Under the pieces are notes generated by a model that saw only the letters and a program-made list of their open reading frames with translations, made no database searches and was not told the origin of the DNA. A program made the position numbers and the translations under genes. 64,000 bases of DNA, taken from Antennarius striatus (taxonomy: Eukaryota; Chordata; Actinopteri; Lophiiformes; Antennariidae). The stretch is taken from positions 12,190,501-12,254,500 of the forward strand of contig NC_090785.1 of NCBI RefSeq assembly GCF_040054535.1. The letters are read 5' to 3'. Below, one piece after another: positions 42,555-64,000 of the stretch. How positions within the stretch are numbered: the stretch's first letter is position 1; every line of letters begins with the position of its first letter.

Positions 42555-45085
42555 CTATATTTTCTTTAGCACACCTTCAGTACAGTTGGGGCGGCCGCGA
42601 GTGACAGTGCCCTCGATGACTTTGCCAGTTTCGTCCACACACCAGCAGTGTCCAGTACTATCCCAGCACTGTATGTGGGAGTATTTTCCATGCTCATCAC
42701 ACTGGGGCCTGAAAGACCCATACCTACCGGTTCCATGTGCTGCCTCTGTCTGGCATTTGGTCTTGATCAAAGGGGCTAAGGAGTAGATAACATGAAGACA
42801 GAGATGCATAAGAATATTTATACTAATATGCTGATTTGATAGAAAGGACAGGCCTGCATACAGTTAGCTTGGTGTAGCATAAAAATTGCGGAACGGGAGA
42901 TATAAAGTTATGTTATGATGTTAATTGTCCTGTCTTCAAGACAAATGAATAACGCGCATAGTTATTTTTGGATAAGGTATTTCCAAATTCCATGTAATTG
43001 ATGCATGCATGGAATTGATCTAATATTTTTAACCCTTTACACAATTTAACATGTCCTATGATTAGGGGGAAATTAACCGTTGGTCTTTGTGGCATCAAAG
43101 CTATGATAATACCACTGAAAGTTATTAAAAAGTTTGCTTACTCTTATATTACAACCATAAATATTACAACCACAATCATTGAGCCCCAACTAAAAGTATT
43201 AAAAATCTAATACTGTATCTAATGTCAGTGTGAATCAGACCTTCAGCTAAAAGGGTAAGGAATGAATGTTACAGCAACCTGAAGCAGTTGGGGCTAGAGT
43301 TGAGTATTGGTTTTGTGGCTGTTCTGTACGTGTGATCAGCCAGTAATGCATCCACAACTCAAGGCTCTGCAAAGTGCAAGAAAAAAACATGACAAGATTA
43401 TTTTTTAATGTTTGTAGTTTGTGTACATAAGTGGATGTGGATTTACCAGCCTCTCCTTCTCTTCCATCTGTGATTTCAAGCCTTGCAGGGAAGCCAGGTT
43501 GGGTTTGTTGAAGGGTGGCTGCTGGGAATCCTGAAAAAAACATGACCAGAGCTTAGTGCCTAGGTGGCATTTCCAATGATAAAAGTTCTCCAACATACCA
43601 GAGGCAGATCTTTCAGCTGTTTCGCCAGACTGAGAATAGTGTCCTTCAGAATCTGACAGAAGGAAACCAAGGTGTCATATAGAATCAGTGATTTTATTCA
43701 TTATACGTGATCAGGACAATATCCTGAGTCCCAAACAAATGTGTGCCAACTAGACATAGAGAAAGTATCTTTTCCATACGCCAGATGTAAACCTACAGTC
43801 ATGGGTGCTTTGGTTGTCCTGGTTGTCTTGGTTGTCTCGGCTGCTGTCGTTGTCTTGGTTGTCTTGACTGCTGTCAGTTTCTCGTTTGTCTTCTTCAAGT
43901 CTTCTGAGGGGAACTGTGCCAGCAGAATTTGATTGTTCATGGGGGCGTGCACCTTCATTGAAGATTCAACTGTGATCGAAATAAATGAATGTCATTGCAA
44001 AAATAAAAGAACATGTACGGCTGAATTATTGTTTGTTGTTACCAGAAGCGGCGGGGCGGTTCAGCTGTCTTCTCAATTGCTCCGAGTTTGTCTTTATCAC
44101 ACTAATCTGGTTCGTCTGTTCAAACACCATGTACATAGCAAAGACCTGGCTGCCCACCAGTAGACAAGCCAGGGTAGTCAGGCCTGCCACCTTCAGAGCA
44201 TGACTGTTGGAGCCTCTGATAGAAAGAGAAATACAGACATGAAAATATGCATATGCTGAAGAGGATGAAAAAGAACAGGCAAGGTAGTATCTCGTGAAGT
44301 TACTCTGATTTCCAAAACTACTCCTTATGGCATGGCTGTTTTGATACTGTGCTCAGACTGTCACTCAGAATCTGTCCATATGTAATCTAACAGTGTGGTG
44401 GAAAAAGTAAATCAACATAGGAAACTTATTTTTACTTAGATTGATAATGGCACATAAAAAGCATGATACATTGTCAGCCTTTTTCTTGTATTCAGCCAAT
44501 CCAAAGTGAGGATCACTTGTTACTAGGCAGACAACTTTCCCTGGTGTAAGGAAGTTCAAATCTAACCAACTACTTTTTGAAATTCATTTTGGATTTACAG
44601 CTTTGAAATTACTTTAAAATTAAATTATTTACATTTAGTTAAACTGCAAAGGTGAAAGGAGTACTAATGAATGAATGATATGAATTATCATGAATTCTAT
44701 GTAATTAATCATATCTAATACTAGAGTGATTGTTATCACATAAAATGACAAGATTATTATTGTCAGTATTGTCAGGGAAACAGTCTTATAAATACCTTTG
44801 ATGTGGTATTTTTAAAAAATCTTGCAGTAGAAAAAACCTTTGTTAAAGTACGTTGGTAAATTATAATGTATCTAAATATAAATTATTTCCCAGTTTTTCT
44901 TATTGATTAATTATGAAACAAAAACAACAATGACATTATGGTGTAGCTGAACAAAAAATTATTATTAACTAAAGATATATGATAACCTCTCCTCACCTTC
45001 TGGGTGTTGCAGGGGCAACTAGGACTTCTTCACTGCCTGTCACATCACTACCGGCCAGGGGAGCGTTTTCTGGGATGTTGGCCAT
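42555..45085 (-). CDS. cd74: MHC class II invariant chain with thyroglobulin type-1 domain
   Basis: Type II membrane chaperone that fills the class II peptide groove and steers it to endosomes. Seven exons, 5' to 3': 45085-44997, 44215-44043, 43969-43797, 43652-43599, 43530-43447, 43366-43279, 42775-42555, joining to 293 codons. The cytosolic tail is residues 1-37; the membrane segment is at about 39-60 (VAGLTTLACLLVGSQVFAMY). The CLIP-like MKVHAPMNNQILL is at 92-104. Then comes a Thr/Lys-rich stretch 120-145 made by a coding minisatellite, the trimerisation region (LKDTILSLAKQLKDL; LELWMHYWLI), and from 221 a thyroglobulin type-1 domain (RYGSFRPQCDEHGKYSHIQC, CWCVDETG). This is the long, p41-like form; the thyroglobulin exon may be skipped in another form. 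Exon 3 must end at a GTAGGT donor to stay in frame. Confidence 0.95.
43804..43872 (-). repeat. cd74: Coding minisatellite in cd74 exon 3
   Basis: Units close to 'gacaaccaa' (minus strand) repeat with variation and encode TKTT/TTKTTR residues just after CLIP. Length is always a multiple of three in this allele. Confidence 0.75.
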
Positions 45086-45356
45086 CGACTTTAGAAGTTT
45101 ATCTCAGCTTCTTCAAAAAACAAACGTATAAAAGTAGGACAGAAGGTAAGTAGTCTTTGAGGAAGGACTACCAAACAGGTTTATGAAGAAAGTGAACGGG
45201 TATGGAAAATCCCAGCACTGTGGGAGGGCTCTGATGTATGCTGAAATGTGATTGGTTGAAATGATGTCACCATCACTTGTTGTTACAGGCAGACAATTTT
45301 GAATTTGTGGGTCCTTGCATTTTATGACACTGTGAATACCTTATTCTCATTCTAAG

Positions 45357-45475
45357 GCACATGTGTCAAACTCAAGGCCCATGGGCCAAATGTTGCCCCC
45401 CACATCATTTTATGTGGCCCACAAAAGCATAAAAGGTCAGAGTGTCGAAACATAAATAGGTCAAAAATGTGCCGT
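45357..45475 (+). mobile_element. hAT-like non-autonomous element, one end
   Basis: 'catgtgtcaaactcaaggcc' followed by 'gggccaaatgttg' and 'tcattttatgtggcccacaaaa' is a very common fish and vertebrate hAT-type repeat start. The far end was not found with confidence, so the right border is uncertain. It lies just upstream of cd74. Confidence 0.6.
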
Positions 45476-46227
45476 GAGCAAAACTACATTTCCTACAATG
45501 AAGTAATTAAGCCCATTTTAACTCAAAAAAGTTTGAACAAAGTTAATGTCAAAACTTGTGGGTGATGTTAATACTGATAGTGGTGAAAATTTAAATTGTT
45601 TTTTTCCCCTACTTTTAAATTGATTTGATGTTCTTTCTGTTAGCTGATTATAATAGCCCATGATAATGGGGAAAAAAATCTATAACAAAAATGTTTATTT
45701 GGTATATTGTGGTGTTTTGCATAATTTGAATTGCTATATTTTAGCCAATTTGTGTTGTGTAAGTTGACTAAATTTGTTTTATCCCTTAACTTTTGTAGTA
45801 CCATTTTCAGTCAATGGAGGCCAGCAGTGACTAGCCTCCAGTTACTGCTGGCCTCACTGGTTGGTTGTGTCCTCCCATTTGTAGCATAGTGTGTTTCCCT
45901 GGGATTGAAATTTCTTCACTGCTGAGTTTACCTGTAACCTGGTGGGGGTTTACATTTGAAGTACTTTTGTCTTACTAGATCTTGGTTCGCCAGAAGATAT
46001 AAGTTGTGTTTTGCTGTTTTAATGAAAAGCTGTCAGATAAAATGTATCTTAACTCCAGCATTCTTATAGTCACCTTTTTTATCCTTAAATCTCAACTTTG
46101 TTCTGGCTGCTGCAGCAAGTAGTGGGATCCTTTTTTCCCTGCTTATCTATGTGAAAACAAATCAACTCTTATTTGACTGGCACTCAAGGCAGGATGATCA
46201 CTGCTTCAATATGGCTCAAAACTAAAG

Positions 46228-46930
46228 TAATTACATCCTGCTTCAAAGCAGTCATGTACAGTTATACCTCTACTTACGAATGTCTCTACTTACAAAATTT
46301 TCTACTTACGAAATTTCTCAGCAGGACAATATTACCTCTACTTACGAAAGAAATTTCGACTTACGTAATGTAAAAACACAGTATCGGCTGACACTCGTAA
46401 TTTCATAATTTCTTCCGGAAGCAATTAATTTCGTAAGTAGAGGTACCAGTGTATTGTGATTGTCAGTGTTCATGTGTTCATCCGTTCGTTCGTCCATTCG
46501 TTAGTTTGTCCACCAAATATCTTCACAACGATTGCAGATAGAGGGATGAAACAAAAAGCACATTACTCTGGCGGCAAAGGGGATGAAAACGAGATGATGA
46601 CCTTGAGAAAACTAGGTCAAGGCCAAATGTCAACTTTTGTACACTCAGGAACCGGATAAGATGGAAAGACAAGGGAGAAGACCAGTGTGAGTAAGACCAT
46701 AGATCAAAGTTATTGCTTTGATCTATGAAAGAGGTCAGAGCACTAGCTTTGATATTTGACATATGCAAGTAGGTTGGGATAAGACTTTGAATTCAGGGGT
46801 GTCGCAGTCTCTGACTGCCTTGGTTCTAGTTGATCTTTGGGTTTCAATCTCTGCACAGATCGGGACTCGAACCAGGAACCGCTGTACTGTACAGCAACAG
46901 CGCTACCCACTATGCCACGGTGCCGCCCCA
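46228..46930 (-). mobile_element. Long tRNA-headed SINE, copy L (interrupted)
   Basis: On the minus strand it begins at 46930 with a tRNA-like head (GGGGCGGCACCGTGGCATAG; B box GGTTCGAGTCC). A body of about 380 bp follows, shared with copies at 48456-48868 and 55440-55843. Its distal end is split by a 193-bp MITE (46259-46451). The other two copies lack the head, which fits 5' truncation of a retroposon. The body contains a 12-bp perfect hairpin (46698-46709 with 46716-46727). The family name is not known to me. Confidence 0.65.
46259..46451. mobile_element. MITE with TA target-site duplication (Tc1/mariner-pogo type)
   Basis: The ends are inverted repeats of about 22 bp with three mismatches; the inner 16 bp TACCTCTACTTACGAA match perfectly. 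TA dinucleotides flank both ends (46257-46258 and 46452-46453). CAGT-type termini plus TA duplications point to the Tc1/mariner/pogo superfamily. At 193 bp it has no coding capacity. It sits inside the SINE copy at 46228-46930. Confidence 0.85.
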
Positions 46931-47419
46931 TGAGAAAGCCTGGAGTGACAATAGTACAGGACTTGTACTAGGGCAGCAGAACAGCGGTGATGTGTGTTCT
47001 AACTAATTTCCCCACCCTGAGACAAGACTAAGGAAACATGTTACCCTCTTCATCTGTTTCACTTATGAAAAAGAGATCCAGCATGAACACAAATTTATGA
47101 GGGAAAAGACATAATTTTAAACAATAAAGTGCTATTTCCACCTTAATGAGAATGACTGTAATTTTGATGGAGGAAAGGAAGAAAAGGAACAACTGACGTT
47201 CAGTTACCTTTAAATCAAATATGTTCACATTGCTTTTGCAAATAGTTTTTTTAAATCTACAATTAGATTGTTCATGTCCTCAAGTGACTTTGCCTATGAT
47301 TGTGTGTGTTGCTCACCAGACACTGACTGACATTCTGTATGCCAACCAGTTATGCAAGCTAAATAACTGAAACTAATAGAACACACCCACAGAACATTCT
47401 ATTTAGTGCTTATTTAGTG

Positions 47420-48142
47420 CCAAAGTAAATTTTGTTTCACAGGTTGCCTCTTACCGGCGTGAAAGAATTTTCCTGAGAACCCCAGATTGAAGGTGAAATT
47501 GGGCACATGAGTGCGCAACTCTTTGTGTCTCCAGCAGGGCCTGAAACAGTTGGAGGAAATGTGAGTGAGTCAATACATGCTGTGCTGATATTGGTGCAAA
47601 GGTGCATTAATGAAGAAGTGTGAATGCCCAGGCGCATGCATGCCCTAATGCATATTTCATTGTGCAACTTTCTCTAAACATCAAACATCCACTCCCAGTT
47701 GCCTCACTCCTCCTTCATTCTGTTTGATATATTTATCTCTTCTGATTCATATGTTTGTCTCATTTGATGCTGGATGAGACTCCCAGCACACACCCTCTGT
47801 AACTCTCACATTTCTGTGTCTAGTCACGGTGATTCCTTCCTAAAAGCCGAGCATTGCCCTTCCAGCCAGGAGGCCTTGATGATTCTTCCATGTTTTCTTA
47901 TATCCTGCCTTCACATGAGGGTGGTCTGCTCTGAGACAAGCAAGGAGCTTTTCAACATTCTTTGTATGCCTTTGGGCCCCTGAAATATTCATTGCTGTGG
48001 AGCTTCTGTGACAGTGTGAGCAGCGGGGCCTGTCAGCTTTGAGCAGCCTACTGGGACAAAAGCCTTCATCATGCCAAAGTTTTGATTCTCAACACACCAA
48101 CTCACCTTTACATGAGGTTCCTTCATGCGTGTGCCCTCTTTG
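47420..48142 (-). pseudogene. Partial duplicate of ndst1 (one exon, one intron, piece of another exon)
   Basis: This segment matches 60927-61783 of the ndst1 gene in the same orientation at about 97% by eye. It includes a copy of the 88-nt exon (60962-61049), its flanking intron, and the last 37 nt or so of the preceding exon. The intron is kept, so it arose by DNA duplication and not by retroposition. The exon copy lacks two C's (source 'gcgcaactccctttg', copy 'gcgcaactctttg'), which shifts the frame. About 120 bp of the source intron is missing near 48090. It lies downstream of the ndst1 3' end. Confidence 0.92.
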
Positions 48143-48455
48143 GTAAGACAGCCATATTTTCCCATTTTAGCAGAATTCTTCATTGAATTTTTGAGAAGTT
48201 ACATTTTCAACAAAGAAAAATTCGAATTTCAAAAGGTAGTCCTTATCCCCATTATCTGTTTGTTTGTGGAAAGGATAAAGTTGTCGGGCTTGTATTTCTC
48301 AGTGAAGCAATAGTCTTGTGTGGGTCAGGCGGCACAAGAGGCCCTTGGTTTAATGGCCCCAGAAAATTTTAAATATCCAAAAAAAAAAAAAAAATTCTTA
48401 TTGAAAATGTGCTTCATGCAATTCTGAGTCCAGTGGTATAGTAAAAACAAAGAAA

Positions 48456-48868
48456 AACAAGAACTAATGCAGTCAGAGACTGCAACATCCCACGACACCT
48501 GATTTCAAAATTTTACCCTGACCTACTTGCATAGGTCAAGATCAAATCTAGTGCTCTGACCTACTGTCATACAGTAGATCAAAGCAGCAACTTTGATCTA
48601 CGGTCTTACTCACACTGGCCTTCTCCCTCATCTTTCTATCCTATCCATTTCCTGTGTGTATAGAAGTTATAATTTGAACTTGACCTAGTTTTCTCAAGGT
48701 CAAAGTCATCATCTCATTTTCATCCCCTTTGCCACCCGAGTAATGTGCTTTTTGTTTCATCTTTCTATCTGCAACGGTTGCGAAGATATTTGGTGGACTA
48801 ACGGACGAACACACAAATGCTGACAATTACACAATACATTACCGGTTTAAAGCGGAATGTAACCAGTC
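48456..48868 (+). mobile_element. Long SINE family, copy R (headless)
   Basis: Same body as the element at 46228-46930 but on the opposite strand, so the pair is inverted around the ndst1 fragment. It starts near 'aacaagaactaatgcagtca' and ends near 'gcggaatgtaaccagtc'. It keeps the internal hairpin (about 48573-48601) and an uninterrupted AATGTATTGTG where the MITE is inserted in copy L. Confidence 0.75.
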
Positions 48869-48939
48869 TAATTTCAAATCACATTCAAGGTTGGCCTGCA
48901 AAAAAAGTTTTGTTCCAATCATACACAAGCAGGAAAATC

Positions 48940-50789
48940 TACTGAAAAATACAGTGGTGTTTTATTTGCAAATTAAAAAGCACCGACAATATTAGTTACA
49001 CTGTAAAAATTATTGACAACAATTACAAATCTTTATCATACAGTCCAGGAGATTAGTACCATCATTGATGTTATGTGTTATCATTTAATACTTTATATGG
49101 AGATACTCAGTACCTGTGTATAATGGCTGGCAGTGAGGGGACATGAGAGGAAACAATTTTATTGACACACCTCTGCACAATGCAGTAGTCCAAACTCCCC
49201 TCAGCACAACACTGGCATTTCACACTATGGGAATGGGCGGATAGTGAGTGTAAACCCAAACACATTCAATAACTTAGGTCTACTGAGGATAGCGTATTAT
49301 GTACATTACAAAGTCTTGAAATAAAGGACAAACATGTGCATTGTTATTACATCAGAACATTGTACAAAACTATTGCAATAAGAGCAGCTTTTTGTTATTT
49401 ATGCTTGACATCTAGTTGCAGTGGTAACACCTTGAATGACAATCAAACATCTGCATGGTCTCATTGGGTACGCTGTTGGATTTTCTTGAAGATTTTAACA
49501 GACTCCCCAACTTCAGTCCTCTACTAAATGAAATGACACAAACAATAAGACAAAATATACAGTTTTGAGCAAAACCAAACAAAAAAAAAAAACAATGCTG
49601 AAAGCAGTTTTGAAATGCTTGTTCTGTACACTATCTGAATCTCCCAGGCCATGTATAATGAACCATACAGTAGCTAGCTTATGATGTTCACAGATTGTAT
49701 CAGGATCCATTTTTGTTAGTGTGCTTTCCAGTAACCTGTTATATTTATTATGTTCACTTGAGTGTCTTAAATATTGTGCTTTCAACGTCTATCCGGCTTT
49801 ACCTGCTTTAGCCCGTTTATTAGTCATTGAACTGACAACAGAGGCTGAGCTGAACAGTTCAACAAACCAGTCTACTGTAGATCCTCACTAGCCTTACAAG
49901 AGAAATGAGCTAAGATGTTTAGTTTTTGTACATTCTAAAATAATGCATCACTGTCAACATTACAGAAATGTTAGAACAAAATCTGATTTGAGAAAACAAA
50001 ACAAAAAAACCTTGTTATAAGACCCCTTACAGTCCATGTGGCAATAATATTTGAATGAAGATTCTGTCCTGGCACTTGTAAATGTAATAACTAGATTCTA
50101 CCAAGGCCTATCAAATGAGGCTACGACATGCAGCCTGAGTCAGGAAGTCCCGTTCTCATGACATTTCACTTATGTCAAAGGCATTTACAACCACCTTCTC
50201 TCAATCTGTCAATCAGGCTGTCGTCCATGCAGTCAATGTCACCTGTGTGAATCTGCTCCACACACTGCAGCCTAATCAACGGAAATAGAAGTTTTATGTT
50301 CATCTCATTTCCAGGGTGGTCTAGATTGCTCAGTTTTTCTCCTTCTATTGAATTTTACGATGAAATTCACGTGAAGAAGACATAATTTATTTCAGGAGCA
50401 CAGAGGGTGATTATCAAACAAAGAAGATAACCCTGTGCATTGCAAAGTCTTCCCCTCTTTGGAACACAGTGGAGGGCATCAATGGGGTTTCCATTATAAT
50501 GGCTGGTAAAGCAGAGGAGTGGAGAATCTTAAAACTTGGGGTGAGCCATTCCTTGCTAAATGCAATTTATCCATCTTCCGTGCCAACAACCACTGTTGTC
50601 CAGTTCACTTGGGATCAAAGTTCATGTGGTAGTTGAGTTGTAGTTGGGCATCCCATCCTCTAATCTCCACGCAATCTCCTCTTTTCCAAACTATTTGGGA
50701 TCAACACTTCAGGCCAGTGGAGCAGTGTCCCAATAGAGGGGTGTGCAGTGGTTCAGTGCAGAGAGCTGTGGGCTCTTCCTGTGGTGTCG
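48940..50789 (-). other. ndst1: ndst1 3'UTR (inferred)
   Basis: From the TAG at 50792-50790 no further exon is seen. A minus-strand AATAAA at 48966-48961 would close a 3'UTR of about 1.85 kb, just before SINE copy R. NDST1 is known for long 3'UTRs, so a more distal end is possible. Confidence 0.5.
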
Positions 50790-62229
<11,440 letters not shown>

Positions 62230-64000
62230 CTGATCGAGAGAAAGGACAGATTCCTCATCAACCAGAATGAATAAGACAGACATGTATTAAATACACATTA
62301 GAATGACCTCATTTCTCCAATCATGTGAGGTTAGGCCTGCTCAAACATGAAGACACAAAGCAGCTTCTACCTGCTATTCTCAACCACCTGTCTCAGATTC
62401 CGGTTAAAATGAAACATCCTTTGGTTCTGTCCTATCATTCAAGATTGAGGGCTCAATGATCAATTAATCACAGAAATTTTCTTAAATTCGGAATATTCTG
62501 TTTCTCTTACATCTCTCCTGCTAGATAATACCAAGATTTTCTTTCTACTCAAGGGAGATAAAATAGGAACTTTCTTTCTTCTGTCCTTAAAACTCAAAAC
62601 ACAAAAACATATTCATGTGATAACTATGACAATGTTTGCCACAAACTGGGACCATTTGATGAGTGTTGCAAACAAAATATGGAAAATCTATCATTAAGAA
62701 TAAAATGTAAGGTGCATGCTAACTCATGAATAAATCCATTTTTAAATTGAAATGTTACATTTTTCCTTATTATATTTGTTTTTTTTAGTTAACTTCAGTG
62801 TGAAACACTCTCCAAAGGTTTTGAGGATTTTTGAATGGTCTATAATCGGTTTCAAACAAATACCCTCCTTGCAGGAAGTATAATAATTTATTGTCTTACT
62901 GGTTTTATTCCAAACTCCCTCAGAAACTTCATTTTATTATTGTACAGTGATCCCTTATTCCTACACTCTCAACATGAAATACTCATACAGACATTTTTAA
63001 GAAGCTGACATCATATATATACAAGCATCAGTTACCGCACTGCTTATTTCCAGAGTAATTGTTGTGTCTCTGGAAGCCGGTACACATGTTAGACTTTATG
63101 GTTACACACCCTGGGTTTTCAGGGTGACCAAACTTGTTCATGATCAGGCTTTGAGATAACAGACAGACAACTATGAAAGTACAAAGCATTATTATTCACT
63201 CGACATCCCATGGAACATGGTTTGTGGATAATGAGCAATATGTTCCTGTGTAGACGAGCTCCCAGTATTTTTTCCTGTTAGCTGAAAAGAATGTCAGAGC
63301 CATCTAATTGTGCTTTTCTAAACTCATATCATCCTACAGCAGAAACTGAAATAATAAAGCCTTGTTCATGTTGCACTTCGATATGAAAGTGCACCTACTC
63401 TCTCCTCTGGATTGTGTTTTTAAATTTATTTGTTTGACATCGCTGAAGTTGCTATTGAAAGGATAGGGCTAAACTTGTCATAAATGCCATAAGAATACAA
63501 TATAAAAATGACTGTTCATAAGCAAAAAATGTAATTGTAGTCAGGTCCACTCATGCCGTCATGGAGGGGAAGTAATTTTCTAAGCCTATTAGTGCATGAT
63601 ATTACATTTAACATAGGCATAGCTGCTAATAGACTCATTCATTTTTGCAATTTTATATATTGTAATTAATGCCGATATGTCAACATGCTCATAATGTGAC
63701 CCCCACCACTGCAGTTTTTAGACAACCTGTGGAATCAGGCAGCCTTTCCTAACATTCAACTACACAGCTGAACACCACTGCAGCACCATCCTTGCACTCA
63801 CAACTCCTTCTATATTCTGTCCATGTCTCAAAGATAGTAATTAAATCCATAAAACCTGGAAACAAGGCCTTGGGCAAACAGGCCCATCTTGGGATTACTG
63901 AGAGAGACATAGAAAAAGAGAAAAGAATAAGAGCTACAGGAAGATAAAGATACATACAAATATTGATGAGAAACTAAACAAAAGGGGAAAACAAATGGAG
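62230..64000 (-). other. ndst1: ndst1 intron, open at the window end
   Basis: 1.77 kb of AT-rich sequence upstream of the first visible ndst1 exon. I find no exon for the expected amino-terminal half-domain and no recognisable repeat. Confidence 0.65.

Noticed and set aside
46860-46930. Possible minus-strand tRNA gene
   Set aside because: It has a B box but poor arm pairing and runs into the repeated SINE body.
63749-63955. 68-codon minus-strand open frame as the missing ndst1 first coding exon
   Set aside because: Its sequence does not resemble the NDST amino-terminal region and it lacks the expected anchor followed by the deacetylase start.

Overview
The window is teleost fish DNA. Genes are split into many small exons with short GT-AG introns. 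Proteins resemble vertebrate PDGFRB, CSF1R, HMGXB3, SLC35A4, CD74 and NDST1. The spaces between exons hold very long (CA)n/(TG)n tracts, tRNA-derived SINEs, and Tc1- and piggyBac-type DNA transposon fossils. Gene order is a piece of the vertebrate 5q31-q33-like block. I could not fix the species.

Layout. 1-3.6 kb: last coding exon and 3'UTR of pdgfrb (+). 3.6-6.2 kb: spacer with a piggyBac remnant, a duplicated 220-bp block and a (TG)n...(CA)n inverted pair. 6.2-15.9 kb: complete csf1r (+, 21 coding exons, 980 codons). 18.4-29.2 kb: complete hmgxb3 (-, 20 coding exons, 1283 codons), tail to tail with csf1r. 30.9-34.3 kb: slc35a4 (+), with an intact 103-codon upstream ORF (the SLC35A4 microprotein) spliced from three exons, then the 326-codon transporter ORF. 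34.6-39.5 kb: a 594-codon kinesin-like gene (-, 16 exons) whose nucleotide-binding motifs are all degenerate. 39.5-42.4 kb: unresolved, with a possible unidentified gene. 42.6-45.1 kb: cd74 (-, 7 exons, with thyroglobulin domain). 45.4-48.9 kb: repeat-rich spacer. 50.8-62.2 kb: 13 exons of ndst1 (-), including the C-terminus; its first coding exon lies beyond 64000.

Functionally the block mixes tandem class III receptor tyrosine kinases (pdgfrb, csf1r), an HMG-box nuclear protein, a nucleotide-sugar-transporter-family membrane protein with a microprotein on the same message, the MHC class II chaperone cd74 and a heparan sulfate modifying enzyme. There is no operon-like logic; this is conserved synteny.

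The most unusual items are: the pseudo-kinesin; the two-ORF slc35a4 message with an AUG-rich spacer; a recent partial ndst1 duplication lying between inverted copies of one SINE family; a TA-flanked MITE inserted in one of those SINEs, with the empty site visible in the two other copies; a GC-AG intron in the csf1r kinase insert; and a (TG)n tract ending at the splice acceptor of the csf1r catalytic-loop exon. All exon models were made by eye from splice signals, reading-frame phase and remembered family sequences. No search was run.
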